This document shows positions 15,022 to 22,653 of a stretch of 22,708 bases of DNA, piece after piece. The stretch comes from HRBIN24 sp035574155 (lineage in GTDB: Bacteria > Chloroflexota > Dehalococcoidia > SM23-28-2 > HRBIN24): NCBI GenBank assembly GCA_035574155.1, contig DATLZD010000026.1:1-22708 (forward strand). The letters are read 5' to 3'. How positions within the stretch are numbered: the stretch's first letter is position 1; every line of letters starts with the position of its first letter. The position numbers and the translations under genes were made by a program. The notes under the pieces were generated by a model. The model worked only from the letters and a program-made list of their open reading frames with translations, searched no databases and was not told the DNA's origin.

Positions 15022-16041
15022 ATGGGCGCCGTTCCGCGCCCGGTGTCCGCCATGCCGGCCAACCTGCCTCCCCAGTACCACGAGGCCGAGCGGCGCTACC
15101 GCACGGCCCGCACCGTGCCCGAGAAGATAGCTGCCCTGCAGGAGATGCTGGCCCTGATGCCCAAGCACAAGGGCACCGACCACCTGCGGGCGGAGCTACG
15201 GGCCAAGATGGCCCGCCTCATGGACGAGCTGGAGCACCCTGCGGGGCCGAGGGGTAACCGCAGCCACCCCTTCGCCATTCCCAAGGAGGGGGCCGGGCAG
15301 GCGGCCCTCGTGGGGCCGCCCAACAGTGGCAAGTCGAGCATCCTGGCTGCCCTCACCGGCGCCCCGGCCAAGGTGGCCCATTACCCCTTCACCACCCAGC
15401 TCCCGCAACCGGGGATGGCCCGGTTCCAGGACGTGCACATCCAGCTCGTAGACACGCCTCCCCTGGCCGAGGGACGGCTGGAGGGCAGGCTCTTCGGCCT
15501 CCTGCGCAACGCCGATGCCCTCCTGCTGGTGACCGACCTAAGTGCCGGTGCCGTCGCCCAGGCCGAGGGCACCATCGCCCTGCTGGAGGGCTGGGGCATC
15601 GAGCCCCTGGGCCGCCAGCAGCGCCCCGACCCGGCCCACTGGCAGGTCCAGAAGCCCCTGGTGGTCGTCGGCAACAAGGCCGACCTAGAAGGCGCCCTGG
15701 ACGAGTTCCAGCGGCTGGAGGCGGCCCTGGGCGACCGCTTTCCGGTGGTGATGGTCTCCGTCCAGGAGGGTGTCGGTCTGGACGACCTGGTGCGGGAGGC
15801 CTTCCTGGCCCTGGGTGTCATCCGCGTCTACACCAAGCCGCCCGGCGAGTCGCCGAGGCTGGATGCCCCTCTGGTGCTGCCCGCGGGCAGCACGGTGGAG
15901 GAAGCGGCCGAGTCCCTGCACAAGTCCTGGCGCCAGCGGCTGAAGTATGCCCTGGTGTGGGGGTCCACCCGCTTCCCGGGGCAGAGGGTGGGCCGCGACT
16001 ATGTCCTGTCCGACAGGGACGTTATCGAGCTGCACGGGTGA
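15022..16041 (+). CDS. TGS-domain GTPase (Obg/DRG-like)
   Basis: A 339-residue TRAFAC-class GTPase. Counting from the ATG at 15022, the G motifs are GPPNSGKSS (98-106, G1), the Thr of HYPFTTQ (G2), VDTPP (143-147, G3), VGNKAD (G4) and a degenerate VSVQEG (G5). The C-terminus (IRVYTKPPGE and on to SDRDVIELHG) is a TGS domain as in DRG proteins. The N-terminal helical part includes YHEAERRYRTARTVPEKIA and LMPKHKGTDHLRAELR. From memory, relatives begin near MPANLPPQ, which here is the in-frame ATG at 15052. That start has no ribosome site, while 15022 has GAGGGAG ten bases before it, so either is possible. Likely a ribosome-associated GTPase. It is a lone plus-strand gene between minus-strand genes, convergent with prmC three bases away. 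Confidence 0.9.
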   Translation: MGAVPRPVSAMPANLPPQYHEAERRYRTARTVPEKIAALQEMLALMPKHKGTDHLRAELRAKMARLMDELEHPAGPRGNRSHPFAIPKEGAGQAALVGPPNSGKSSILAALTGAPAKVAHYPFTTQLPQPGMARFQDVHIQLVDTPPLAEGRLEGRLFGLLRNADALLLVTDLSAGAVAQAEGTIALLEGWGIEPLGRQQRPDPAHWQVQKPLVVVGNKADLEGALDEFQRLEAALGDRFPVVMVSVQEGVGLDDLVREAFLALGVIRVYTKPPGESPRLDAPLVLPAGSTVEEAAESLHKSWRQRLKYALVWGSTRFPGQRVGRDYVLSDRDVIELHG

Positions 16042-16044
16042 GGC

Positions 16045-16890
16045 CTACGTCCGGACAGCCAGCGCCCGCTGCCGCCCTGACAGATCGCGCAGGACCTCCA
16101 GCCTGGCACCCGGCAGAGCGGCCTGCGCCATGGCGGTCAGGGCCTCAGACTGGTGGGGGGCCATCTCCAGCAGCAGGAGGCCGCCGGGCGACAGCAAGGG
16201 CGGGACCTGTTCCAGGAGTCGGGCGATGACCCGCAGGCCATCGGGGCCGCCGTCCAGGGCTAGCCGCGGCTCCCGTCGGACCTCCGGGGGCGCTGCCTCG
16301 AGCTCGGACGTGGGCACGTAAGGCAGGTTGGCCACTACCAGGTGGAAGGTCCCGCGAAAGGGCGACAGCAGGTCGCTGAGGACGAACTCCACCCTCTCCG
16401 CCAGACCTAGGCGTCGGGCGTTGCGGCAGGCCACCTCCACGGCCGCCGCCGACAAGTCGGTGGCCACCACCCTGAGGGACGGCGGGCCTTGGGCGGCCAA
16501 GGCCAGGGCGATGGCCCCCGAGCCGGTGCCCACATCGGCAGCCAGGACGGTGCCAGCCTTCCCTGCGAGCCAGGAGATGGCGGCCTCCACCAGCAGCTCC
16601 GTCTCCGGCCGGGGGATGGCGACGGCCGACGTGACTTCCAGCGTCAGCCCGTAGAACTCCCGCCGACCAAGGATGTAGGCCAACGGCTCCCGGGCCAGCC
16701 TCCGCCTCACCAGGCGGAAGAAGGCCCGACATTGCTGGCGCGGGAGCGGGTCCGGGAGTCGCGCATACAGCCCGGCCCGGTCCACCCCCAGGACGTGGCA
16801 CAGGAGGGCCTCGGCCTCGATGGCGGCCTCGTCGGGGTCTATCGCCTCCAGGAGACGCCGGCCCTTCCTCAGCGCCTCCCGCAGGGTCAC
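16045..16890 (-). CDS. prmC: Release factor glutamine N5-methyltransferase PrmC
   Basis: A 281-residue PrmC/HemK, the usual size. It methylates the Gln of the GGQ motif in release factors. The N-terminal helical domain is followed by EPLAYILGRREFYGL (68-82), AIPRPETELLVEA (91-103), the SAM-binding ADVGTGSGAIALAL (118-131), and NLPY (188-191) in the position of the family's NPPY active-site motif; the Pro-to-Leu change at the second position is the only notable variation. The start is a GTG overlapping the prfA stop by four bases (GTGA), so PrmC translation is coupled to its substrate's gene. The stop lies three bases from the convergent GTPase gene, and I see no terminator between them. Confidence 0.95.
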   Translation of the reverse strand: MTLREALRKGRRLLEAIDPDEAAIEAEALLCHVLGVDRAGLYARLPDPLPRQQCRAFFRLVRRRLAREPLAYILGRREFYGLTLEVTSAVAIPRPETELLVEAAISWLAGKAGTVLAADVGTGSGAIALALAAQGPPSLRVVATDLSAAAVEVACRNARRLGLAERVEFVLSDLLSPFRGTFHLVVANLPYVPTSELEAAPPEVRREPRLALDGGPDGLRVIARLLEQVPPLLSPGGLLLLEMAPHQSEALTAMAQAALPGARLEVLRDLSGRQRALAVRT

Positions 16891-17957
16891 GCCGGTCGCC
16901 CCTCCAGGAGCTGGGACTGTTCGTGTTCGAGCAGGGCGTCGATGATGGGGTCCAGCTCCCCGTCCAGCACCGCCTGCAGGTTGTAGAGGGTCAGCCCGAT
17001 GCGGTGGTCGGTCACCCGGTCCTGGGGGAAGTTATAGGTGCGGATCTTCTCGGCCCGCTCGCCCGTGCCGACCTGGGACCGCCGGGTGGCCTCGATCTGT
17101 TCCTGCTGCTTGCGCTGCTCCATGTCCAGCAGCCGAGCGCGGAGGATCTGCAGGGCCCGCTGGCGGTTACGGTGCTGGGAGCGCTCGTCCTGGCAGACCA
17201 CCACCAGCCCAGTGGGGATATGCGTGATGCGCACGGCGGTGGCGTTCTTCTGGATGTGCTGGCCGCCGTGGCCAGAGGCGCCGAAGACCTCGATGCGCAG
17301 GTCCTTCTCGTCTATGTGCAGGTCCACCTCGTCGGGCTCGGGCAGAACGGCCACGGTGGCGGTGGACGTGTGGATGCGCCCCCCTGCCTCGGTGACGGGC
17401 ACCCGCTGGACCCGGTGGACACCGCTCTCATACTTGAGGCGGGAGTAGGCGCCCTTGCCCCTCACCTCGAAGATGACCTCCTTGAACCCCCCCAGGTCGC
17501 TGGGGCTGCTGGAGATCACCTCCGTCTCCCAGCCCTGACGCTCGGCGTAACGGGAATACATGCGGAACAGGTCGGCAGCGAAGAGGGCGGCCTCCTCGCC
17601 GCCCGCCGCCGCCCGTATCTCGACGATGACGTCTTTCTCGTCCAGGGGGCTCTTGGGCAGCAGGGCCAGCCGCAGGTCCCGCTCCAGCCGCTCCATCTGG
17701 GCCTGGGCCTGGGCCAGTTCGTCGCGGGCCAGGGCCGCCAGCTCCGGGTCCGAGCCGTCCTCGATGATAGCCTGGGCGTCCTGGGCCGCTTGCTGCAGCC
17801 GCTTGTACTCGCGGTAGAGGGAGACCACGCGCTCCAGGGCGGCGTGCTCCTTGGCCAATGCCTGCAGGCGCTCGTAGTCGGCGGCCACCTCGGGGCGGGC
17901 CATCTCCCGGGCCAGCTCCTCGAAGCGACGCTCCAGCTCTTCCAGCTTCTCCCACAT
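16887..17957 (-). CDS. prfA: Peptide chain release factor 1
   Basis: Counted from the ATG at 17957 the protein has 356 residues, as expected for RF1. It recognises UAA/UAG stop codons. The anticodon-like tripeptide PVT is at 187-189 (RVQRVPVTEAGGR) and the catalytic GGQ at 231-233 within FGASGHGGQHIQKNATAVR. The segment after GGQ differs from the common AGGQHVNTTDSA form. The final block CQDERSQHRNRQRAL is typical of the family. A GAGGG site lies just before the ATG. A further in-frame ATG at 18005 overlaps a perfect -10 box and must be upstream of the transcript start, so I exclude those 16 residues. The stop overlaps the GTG of prmC. The gene follows hisS but has its own promoter. Confidence 0.96.
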   Translation of the reverse strand: MWEKLEELERRFEELAREMARPEVAADYERLQALAKEHAALERVVSLYREYKRLQQAAQDAQAIIEDGSDPELAALARDELAQAQAQMERLERDLRLALLPKSPLDEKDVIVEIRAAAGGEEAALFAADLFRMYSRYAERQGWETEVISSSPSDLGGFKEVIFEVRGKGAYSRLKYESGVHRVQRVPVTEAGGRIHTSTATVAVLPEPDEVDLHIDEKDLRIEVFGASGHGGQHIQKNATAVRITHIPTGLVVVCQDERSQHRNRQRALQILRARLLDMEQRKQQEQIEATRRSQVGTGERAEKIRTYNFPQDRVTDHRIGLTLYNLQAVLDGELDPIIDALLEHEQSQLLEGRPA

Positions 17958-17977
17958 GTCCCTCACCACAATAGCAG

Positions 17978-17998
17978 GGGGCCCCGCCTGGGGGCCCC
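17978..17998 (-). other. GGGGCCCC stem-loop in the prfA leader
   Basis: Two copies of the self-complementary GGGGCCCC separated by five bases form an eight-base-pair stem. It starts about five bases after the TATAAT box and ends about 20 bases before the prfA ATG. It lies 20 bases past the hisS stop, so it could also act on the hisS transcript. Confidence 0.65.
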
Positions 17999-18003
17999 AA
18001 GGC

Positions 18004-18012
18004 ATTATACCA
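18004..18012 (-). promoter_or_regulatory. Extended -10 promoter of prfA
   Basis: TGGTATAAT on the minus strand, a perfect extended -10 element. No -35 is recognisable, which is usual for extended -10 promoters. The transcript start is predicted near 17997, right at the stem-loop. It overlaps the space just after the hisS stop. Confidence 0.65.
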
Positions 18013-18017
18013 TGGGG

Positions 18018-19277
18018 CTAGCGACGGAGTTGGGCGACGGCCTGGTCCAAGGGCATGGTCTGCTGCTGGCCATCGGCCAGACGGCGCACGGTGACGGTCC
18101 CGGCCTCCAGCTCCCGCTGCCCCAGGATGAGGGCGTAGCGGGCACCGCGGGCATCGGCCTGGCGCATCTGGGCCTTGAGGGAGCGGTCGCCGGTGGCCAC
18201 TACGGCGGCGATGCCTTCCCTGCGCAGGCGGCTGGCCAGGCGCAGCGCGGCCAGCCGCGCCTCGGGTGTCTGGTAGGCCACGAAGGCGTCCAGCCCTCCC
18301 TCCGCTGGCGGCAAAGCCTCCTGGCGCTTCAGGTTGAGGATGATGCGCTCGATGCCCGTGCCGAACCCCACCGCCGGCGTGGGGGGACCGCCCAGCTCCT
18401 GGATGAGGCCATCGTAACGTCCGCCCCCGCCTAGGGCCGACTGGGCACCCTCCACGGGCGGGTGCACCTCGAACACGGTGCGGGTGTAGTAGTCGAAGCC
18501 CCGCACCAGCCGTGGCTCCAGCTCATAGGGGATGCCGAGCCCCTCCAGGCACTCCCTTAGCTGGGAGAAGTGCTGGGCGCATTCCCGACACAGGTGGTCG
18601 GTGATGGGGGGCGCCCCAGCGATGACGGGCTGACACGGCTCCTGCTTGCAGTCCAGCAGCCGCAGGGGGTTGCGCTCGTAGCGCTGGCGGCAGTCGGTGC
18701 AGACGCTGTCCAGCTTGTCGCGGTAGTAGTCGCGCAGGAGCTGCACGTAGGCCGGCCTGCAGTTGCGGTCGCCAATGGAGTTGAGTCGCAGCGACAGCCC
18801 CGATAGGCCCAGCTCCTGATAGAGGCGCCAGAGCAGCTCTATGACCTCGGCATCCAGGAGCGGGCTGCCGTCGCCGATGGCCTCGACGCCGAACTGGTGG
18901 TGCTGTCGGTAGCGTCCCGCCTGGGGGCGGTCGTAGCGGAAGATGGGGGCTATATACCACAGGCGCACCGGCTGGGGCCGGGCCTGCATCCCGTGCTCCA
19001 GGTAGGCCCGGCAGACGGGTGCGGTGCCCTCGGGCCGCAGGGCCAGTTCCTGGCCGCCCCGGTCATGGAAGACGTACATCTCCTTTTGGACGATGTCCGT
19101 CGCCTCGCCGGTGGTGCGGATGAAGAGGGCCGCCGGTTCGAAGATGGGCGTATCGATACGGCCATAGCCGAAGAGGGTGGCCAGGCGTGCTGCGGTCTCC
19201 CTGACCCAGTCCCAATAGGGCTGGTCTTCGGGCAGGATGTCCTGGGTGCCACGGGGGGCCTGGTAACGCAGGGACAT
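18018..19277 (-). CDS. hisS: Histidyl-tRNA synthetase
   Basis: A 419-residue class II HisRS, full length. It charges tRNA-His. Visible are the entry PRGTQDILPEDQ (8-19), motif 1 region FGYGRIDTPIFE, EGTAPVCRAYLEHG (class II substrate segment), motif 2 FRYDRPQAGRYRQHHQFG, the HisA motif LVRGFDYYTRTVFEV, the HisB motif LGGGGRYDGL, motif 3 VGFGTGIERI and a C-terminal anticodon-binding domain (from about 325). A cysteine set in the insertion domain (CTDC, LLDCKQEPC, CREC) may hold a structural zinc. The ATG lacks a clear ribosome site and follows a leader of about 35 bases from the promoter at 19319-19347. It is divergent from the SDR gene. prfA and prmC follow downstream. Confidence 0.97.
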   Translation of the reverse strand: MSLRYQAPRGTQDILPEDQPYWDWVRETAARLATLFGYGRIDTPIFEPAALFIRTTGEATDIVQKEMYVFHDRGGQELALRPEGTAPVCRAYLEHGMQARPQPVRLWYIAPIFRYDRPQAGRYRQHHQFGVEAIGDGSPLLDAEVIELLWRLYQELGLSGLSLRLNSIGDRNCRPAYVQLLRDYYRDKLDSVCTDCRQRYERNPLRLLDCKQEPCQPVIAGAPPITDHLCRECAQHFSQLRECLEGLGIPYELEPRLVRGFDYYTRTVFEVHPPVEGAQSALGGGGRYDGLIQELGGPPTPAVGFGTGIERIILNLKRQEALPPAEGGLDAFVAYQTPEARLAALRLASRLRREGIAAVVATGDRSLKAQMRQADARGARYALILGQRELEAGTVTVRRLADGQQQTMPLDQAVAQLRR

Positions 19278-19318
19278 GGGGGGTCTCGTTGCGCTAGATC
19301 GTCGGGCCCGCTAGCTTG

Positions 19319-19347
19319 AGGATACCGGAAGGATCCTTCGGTGCCAA
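19319..19347 (-). promoter_or_regulatory. Probable hisS promoter with a palindrome in its spacer
   Basis: TTGGCA (19347-19342), 17-base spacer, TATCCT (19324-19319) on the minus strand; five and four consensus matches. The spacer contains the perfect 12-base palindrome GAAGGATCCTTC (19328-19339), a possible operator. The transcript start is near 19312. Confidence 0.5.
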
Positions 19348-19365
19348 GGAGGTGGCGCCGCGTCC

Positions 19366-19371
19366 AGGAGG
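19366..19371 (+). promoter_or_regulatory. Shine-Dalgarno site of the SDR gene
   Basis: AGGAGG six bases before the ATG at 19378, fixing that start. I see no convincing plus-strand promoter in the 100-base gap shared with hisS. Confidence 0.7.
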
Positions 19372-19377
19372 CCTGCT

Positions 19378-20190
19378 ATGGAAGTCAAGGGCGCCCGAGT
19401 CATCGTCACCGGTGCCTCCAGCGGTATCGGCCGGGCTGCGGCCATCGAGTTCGCCCGTGCCGGGGCCCATGTCGTGTTGGCCTCCCGCCACCGTGCGGCC
19501 CTGGAGGAGGCGGCACGGGAGGCGGCAGCCTTGGGCACCCGTTGCCTGGCCGTCCCGACCGATGTCAGCGACCGCGCCCAGGTGCAGGCGCTGGTGGAGC
19601 GCACGGTCGCTGAGCTGGGCGGCGTGGACGTGCTGGTGAACAATGCCGGCCTGGGCCTGGACGCAGCCGTGGCCGACGGGTCCCTGGACAACATGCGTTA
19701 CCTGCTGGAAGTCAACTTCTTGGGCGCTATCCACTGTCTCCAGGCCGTGGTGCCCCACATGCGTCGCCAGAGGCGGGGCGCTATCGTGAATGTGTCGTCG
19801 GTGGCGGGCCGCATCGCCATCCCCTATAGCGCCGTCTACGCTGCCACCAAGGCGGCCCTCATCGCCCTGTCCGATGCCATGCGCCTGGAGCTGGCCGAGG
19901 ACGGCATCCGGGTGGTCTGCGTCCTGCCGGGCTACACGGCCACCGCCTTCCATCAGAACAAGCTGCGAGAGGTGGCCACCCCCGCCCCGTCACGGGCCGT
20001 AAAGGGAGTGCCGGCCCACAAGGTCGGCAGGCGGATCGTGCAGGCGGTGCAGCAAGAGGAGCGCACGGTCTACGTCACCCTGGCCGACCGCATGGCGGTG
20101 CTCCTGAAGGAGCTGGCCCCCGGGCTGGTGGACTGGGGGCTGAGGCGGCTGTGGCTGGCCTCGCGCCGCCCACAGCCCATCTCCTCATGA
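19378..20190 (+). CDS. Short-chain dehydrogenase/reductase (SDR)
   Basis: A 270-residue classical SDR. The coenzyme motif TGASSGIG is at 11-18; an Arg after the second strand (LASRHRA, 35-41) favours NADP. NNAG is at 88-91, the catalytic Ser in VNVSSVAGR (140/141), and the YxxxK pair is Tyr154/Lys158 (YAATK). The C-terminal third (VKGVPAHKVGRRIVQAVQQE) resembles the many SDRs that act on hydrophobic or acyl substrates, but the substrate is unknown. It starts at an ATG with a strong ribosome site. It is divergent from hisS. The rel gene follows after 34 bases on the same strand, so they may share transcripts. Nothing is missing from the catalytic tetrad region. Confidence 0.92.
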   Translation: MEVKGARVIVTGASSGIGRAAAIEFARAGAHVVLASRHRAALEEAAREAAALGTRCLAVPTDVSDRAQVQALVERTVAELGGVDVLVNNAGLGLDAAVADGSLDNMRYLLEVNFLGAIHCLQAVVPHMRRQRRGAIVNVSSVAGRIAIPYSAVYAATKAALIALSDAMRLELAEDGIRVVCVLPGYTATAFHQNKLREVATPAPSRAVKGVPAHKVGRRIVQAVQQEERTVYVTLADRMAVLLKELAPGLVDWGLRRLWLASRRPQPISS

Positions 20191-20203
20191 AAGCTCCTGT
20201 GTC

Positions 20204-20212
20204 TGTGATAAA
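20204..20212 (+). promoter_or_regulatory. Weak extended -10 candidate for rel
   Basis: TGTGATAAA: a TGn extension with a four-of-six -10 hexamer, about 12 bases before the rel ATG. If used, the rel message would have a leader of only about five bases. No -35 is seen. rel may equally be read from the SDR transcript. Confidence 0.25.
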
Positions 20213-20224
20213 CTGGTTCTGGCA

Positions 20225-22408
20225 ATGATGCCCCGGACGGTGGGCCCCCAGGACCTTCTGGACAAGGTGCGGGAATACCTGCCCCCCCAGGGAGTGGCCC
20301 TGGTGGAGCGGGCGCTGGAGTTCGCTACCCGCTGTCATGAGGGGCAGTTCCGCCGCTCGGGCGACCCGGCCATCACCCATCCCCTCCATGCCGCCTACAG
20401 CGTGGCCGAGCTGCAGCTGGACGCCGAGACCGTGGCCGCTGCCCTCCTGCACGACGTGCAGGAAGACTGCAACGTCACCAACCACGAACTGGAGCGGCGC
20501 TTCGGGAAAACGGTGGCCCGCCTGGTGGAGGGAGTCACCAAGCTGGGGCAGATACCCTGGCAGGCCTTGGAGGAGAGGGCGGCCGACGAGCGACTGCAGG
20601 CCGAGAACCTGCGCAAGATGTTCCTGGCCATGGCCCAGGATCTGCGGGTGGTCCTTATCAAGCTGGCCGACCGCCTGCACAACATGCTGACCCTCTACGC
20701 CCTGCCCCCCGAGGACCAGGTCCGCATCTCCCGGGAGACGTTGGAGATCTATGCCCCCCTGGCCTCTCGACTGGGCATCTGGCAGTTCAAGTGGCAGCTG
20801 GAGGACCTGGCCTTCCGCTACCTGGAGCCCGAGAAGTACCGGGCCATCGCCGCCATGCTGGCTGCCAAGCGCGAGGCCCGCCAGCGCTACATCGCCCAGG
20901 TCCAGGAGCTCCTCAAGGCGGAGCTGGAGAGGAACGGCATCCGCGCCGAGGTACAGGGGCGGGCCAAGCACATCTACAGCATCTACCAGAAGATGCAGCG
21001 CTACGTGGCCGAGGGCCGCAGCCCCAACGAGATCTACGACCTTCTAGCGGTGCGGGTGCTGGTGGACACGGTGCCCGACTGCTACAAGGCCCTGGGCGTC
21101 GTCCATGGCCTCTGGACGCCCATCCCCGGGACCTTCGACGACTACATCGCCAAGCCCAAGGAGAGCATGTACCAGTCCCTCCACACCACCGTCATGGGGC
21201 CGGGGGGCCGGCCGTTGGAGGTCCAGATCCGCACCCACGGCATGCACCGGGTGGCGGAATACGGCGTGGCCGCCCACTGGCGCTACAAGGAGGGTAGCGG
21301 TAGCGATGCCCGCTACCAGGAGCGGCTGGCCTGGCTCCGACAGCTGCTGGAGTGGCATCGGGAGCTGGCCGGCGCCGCCGAGCTGGTGGAGGCCGTCAAG
21401 ACCGACATCTTCCAGGACCAGGTCTACGTCTTCACCCCCAAAGGGGAGGTCAAGGAGCTGGCGCGGGGGGCCACCCCCATCGACTTCGCCTATTTGATCC
21501 ACACCGATCTGGGCCACTCCTGCGTGGGTGCGCGGGTCAACGGACGCCTTGTCCCCCTCAACTATCAGCTCCAGAACGGCGACGTAGTAGAGATTATCAC
21601 CAGCAAGACGTCCCGCGGCCCTTCCCGGGACTGGCTGAACCCCCACTTGGGCTACGTGCGCACCAGCCATGCCCGCCAGAAGATCCGCCAGTGGTTCAAG
21701 CGCCAGGAGCGGGCCGAGAACATCGCCCGCGGCCGCGAGATGCTGGAGAGGGAGCTGAAGCGCCTGGGCCTGCACCTGCCCGAGGTGGAGGAAGAGGTCC
21801 TGCGGGTGACGCAGGCACCCGGCCTTGAGGATTTGTGCCTGCGCATCGGCTACGGCGAGATGAGCAGCCAGCAGGTGGCCCTGCGCCTGTCCCATCTCAT
21901 CGAGCCGCCCCCGGAGCCTACGGCTGCCCCGCCGGCCCAGCGGCCCGCCTACACCGGCGGCGTCCGGGTGCTGGGCACAGGCGACCTGCTGACGCGGCTG
22001 GCGCGTTGCTGTCAGCCCGTCCCCGGCGACACTATCATCGGCTACATCACCCGCGGCGAGGGGGTGACGGTCCACCGCCACGACTGTCGCAACGTGCTGG
22101 CCCTGGAACGGGAGCGACTGGTGGAGGTGGAATGGGCTGACGGTGGGAGCGTCTACCCAGTGGCGGTCCGCATCGATGCCTGGGACAGGGTGGGCCTGCT
22201 GCGCGACGTGAGCACCCTGGTGGCGGACGAGCGGGTGAACATGACCGGTGTGCACACCGACGAGCACCCTGACGGGACCATCACCATCTACGTGACGCTG
22301 GAGACGCGGGGCGTGGCCCAGCTCATGCGTCTGCTGAACAAGCTGGAGACGGTGCGTGGGGTCATCTCTGTGGAGCGCCAGCTACAGGGCGCCCGGGGCC
22401 TTGGCTAG
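20225..22408 (+). CDS. rel: Rel-family (p)ppGpp synthetase/hydrolase
   Basis: A 727-residue long RSH protein controlling the stringent-response nucleotide. The HD hydrolase domain has AITHPL (H52), LLHDVQED (H76, D77, E80, D81) and IKLADRLHNM (D149), so the hydrolase site looks intact. The synthetase domain has GRAKHIYSIYQKM (245-257), YDLLAVRVLV, YQSLHT and LEVQIRT. The residues usually reading RFKD in bifunctional Rel/SpoT are TFDD here (303-306, PIPGTFDDYIAKPK). Then follow TGS (DQVYVFTPKGEVKELARGAT, from 398), the Cys/His region (RLARCCQPVPGD, VTVHRHDCRNVL) and a C-terminal ACT domain (VRIDAWDRVGLLRDVSTLV). Two adjacent ATGs begin the gene without a ribosome site. It is the last intact gene before the broken tRNA-Arg region. 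Confidence 0.95.
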   Translation: MMPRTVGPQDLLDKVREYLPPQGVALVERALEFATRCHEGQFRRSGDPAITHPLHAAYSVAELQLDAETVAAALLHDVQEDCNVTNHELERRFGKTVARLVEGVTKLGQIPWQALEERAADERLQAENLRKMFLAMAQDLRVVLIKLADRLHNMLTLYALPPEDQVRISRETLEIYAPLASRLGIWQFKWQLEDLAFRYLEPEKYRAIAAMLAAKREARQRYIAQVQELLKAELERNGIRAEVQGRAKHIYSIYQKMQRYVAEGRSPNEIYDLLAVRVLVDTVPDCYKALGVVHGLWTPIPGTFDDYIAKPKESMYQSLHTTVMGPGGRPLEVQIRTHGMHRVAEYGVAAHWRYKEGSGSDARYQERLAWLRQLLEWHRELAGAAELVEAVKTDIFQDQVYVFTPKGEVKELARGATPIDFAYLIHTDLGHSCVGARVNGRLVPLNYQLQNGDVVEIITSKTSRGPSRDWLNPHLGYVRTSHARQKIRQWFKRQERAENIARGREMLERELKRLGLHLPEVEEEVLRVTQAPGLEDLCLRIGYGEMSSQQVALRLSHLIEPPPEPTAAPPAQRPAYTGGVRVLGTGDLLTRLARCCQPVPGDTIIGYITRGEGVTVHRHDCRNVLALERERLVEVEWADGGSVYPVAVRIDAWDRVGLLRDVSTLVADERVNMTGVHTDEHPDGTITIYVTLETRGVAQLMRLLNKLETVRGVISVERQLQGARGLG

Positions 22409-22436
22409 CGCTGGGGCCAGGGCCGGGGTGCCAAGG
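22399..22436 (+). terminator. Inverted repeat across the rel stop, weak terminator candidate
   Basis: CCTTGGC (22399-22405) can pair with GCCAAGG (22430-22436) around a GC-rich loop; the 3' arm is followed only by TCTT. It overlaps the end of rel and is a poor match to an intrinsic terminator. Confidence 0.25.
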
Positions 22437-22467
22437 TCTTGGGGGATGGTCTACACTTTCTTTGGGC

Positions 22468-22510
<43 letters not shown>

Positions 22511-22512
22511 CT

Positions 22513-22538
22513 CCCCTATCTGCGGCCCCTATCTGCGG
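22513..22538 (+). repeat. 13-base tandem repeat, two copies
   Basis: CCCCTATCTGCGG occurs twice head to tail (22513-22525 and 22526-22538), identical, starting three bases past the last recognisable tRNA-Arg base. Confidence 0.9.
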
Positions 22539-22558
22539 CACCATTTTGGCACCATTTC
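22537..22558 (+). repeat. 11-base tandem repeat with tRNA 3'-end-like core
   Basis: GGCACCATTTT (22537-22547) is followed by GGCACCATTTC (22548-22558), differing in the last base. The core GGCACCA equals the last seven bases predicted for the broken tRNA-Arg (acceptor end, discriminator and CCA). Confidence 0.9.
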
Positions 22559-22653
22559 GCCCGCCTCCCGCCTCCCCCAGGCAGGGGCCATGATGCCACG
22601 GCCCCCGGGGTCGGTCTAGGCAACGGATGTTCTATTCGGCTGGTAAGGTGCTG

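Noticed and set aside
17958..18005. ATG at 18005 as the prfA start
   Set aside because: It overlaps the TATAAT box, so it is probably not transcribed; the ATG at 17957 has a GAGGG site and gives a normal-length RF1.
16923..18434. Plus-strand open frame (503 codons) opposite prfA and hisS
   Set aside because: Low-complexity shadow of two housekeeping genes with full motif sets; no ribosome site or family resemblance.
19350..19365. T-box-like GGAGGTGGCGCCGCG on the plus strand between hisS and the SDR gene
   Set aside because: It resembles the T-box antiterminator consensus, but it points towards the SDR gene, not hisS. The gap is only 100 bases and I see no stem I with a specifier loop or a terminator, so it is taken as chance plus the SDR ribosome site.
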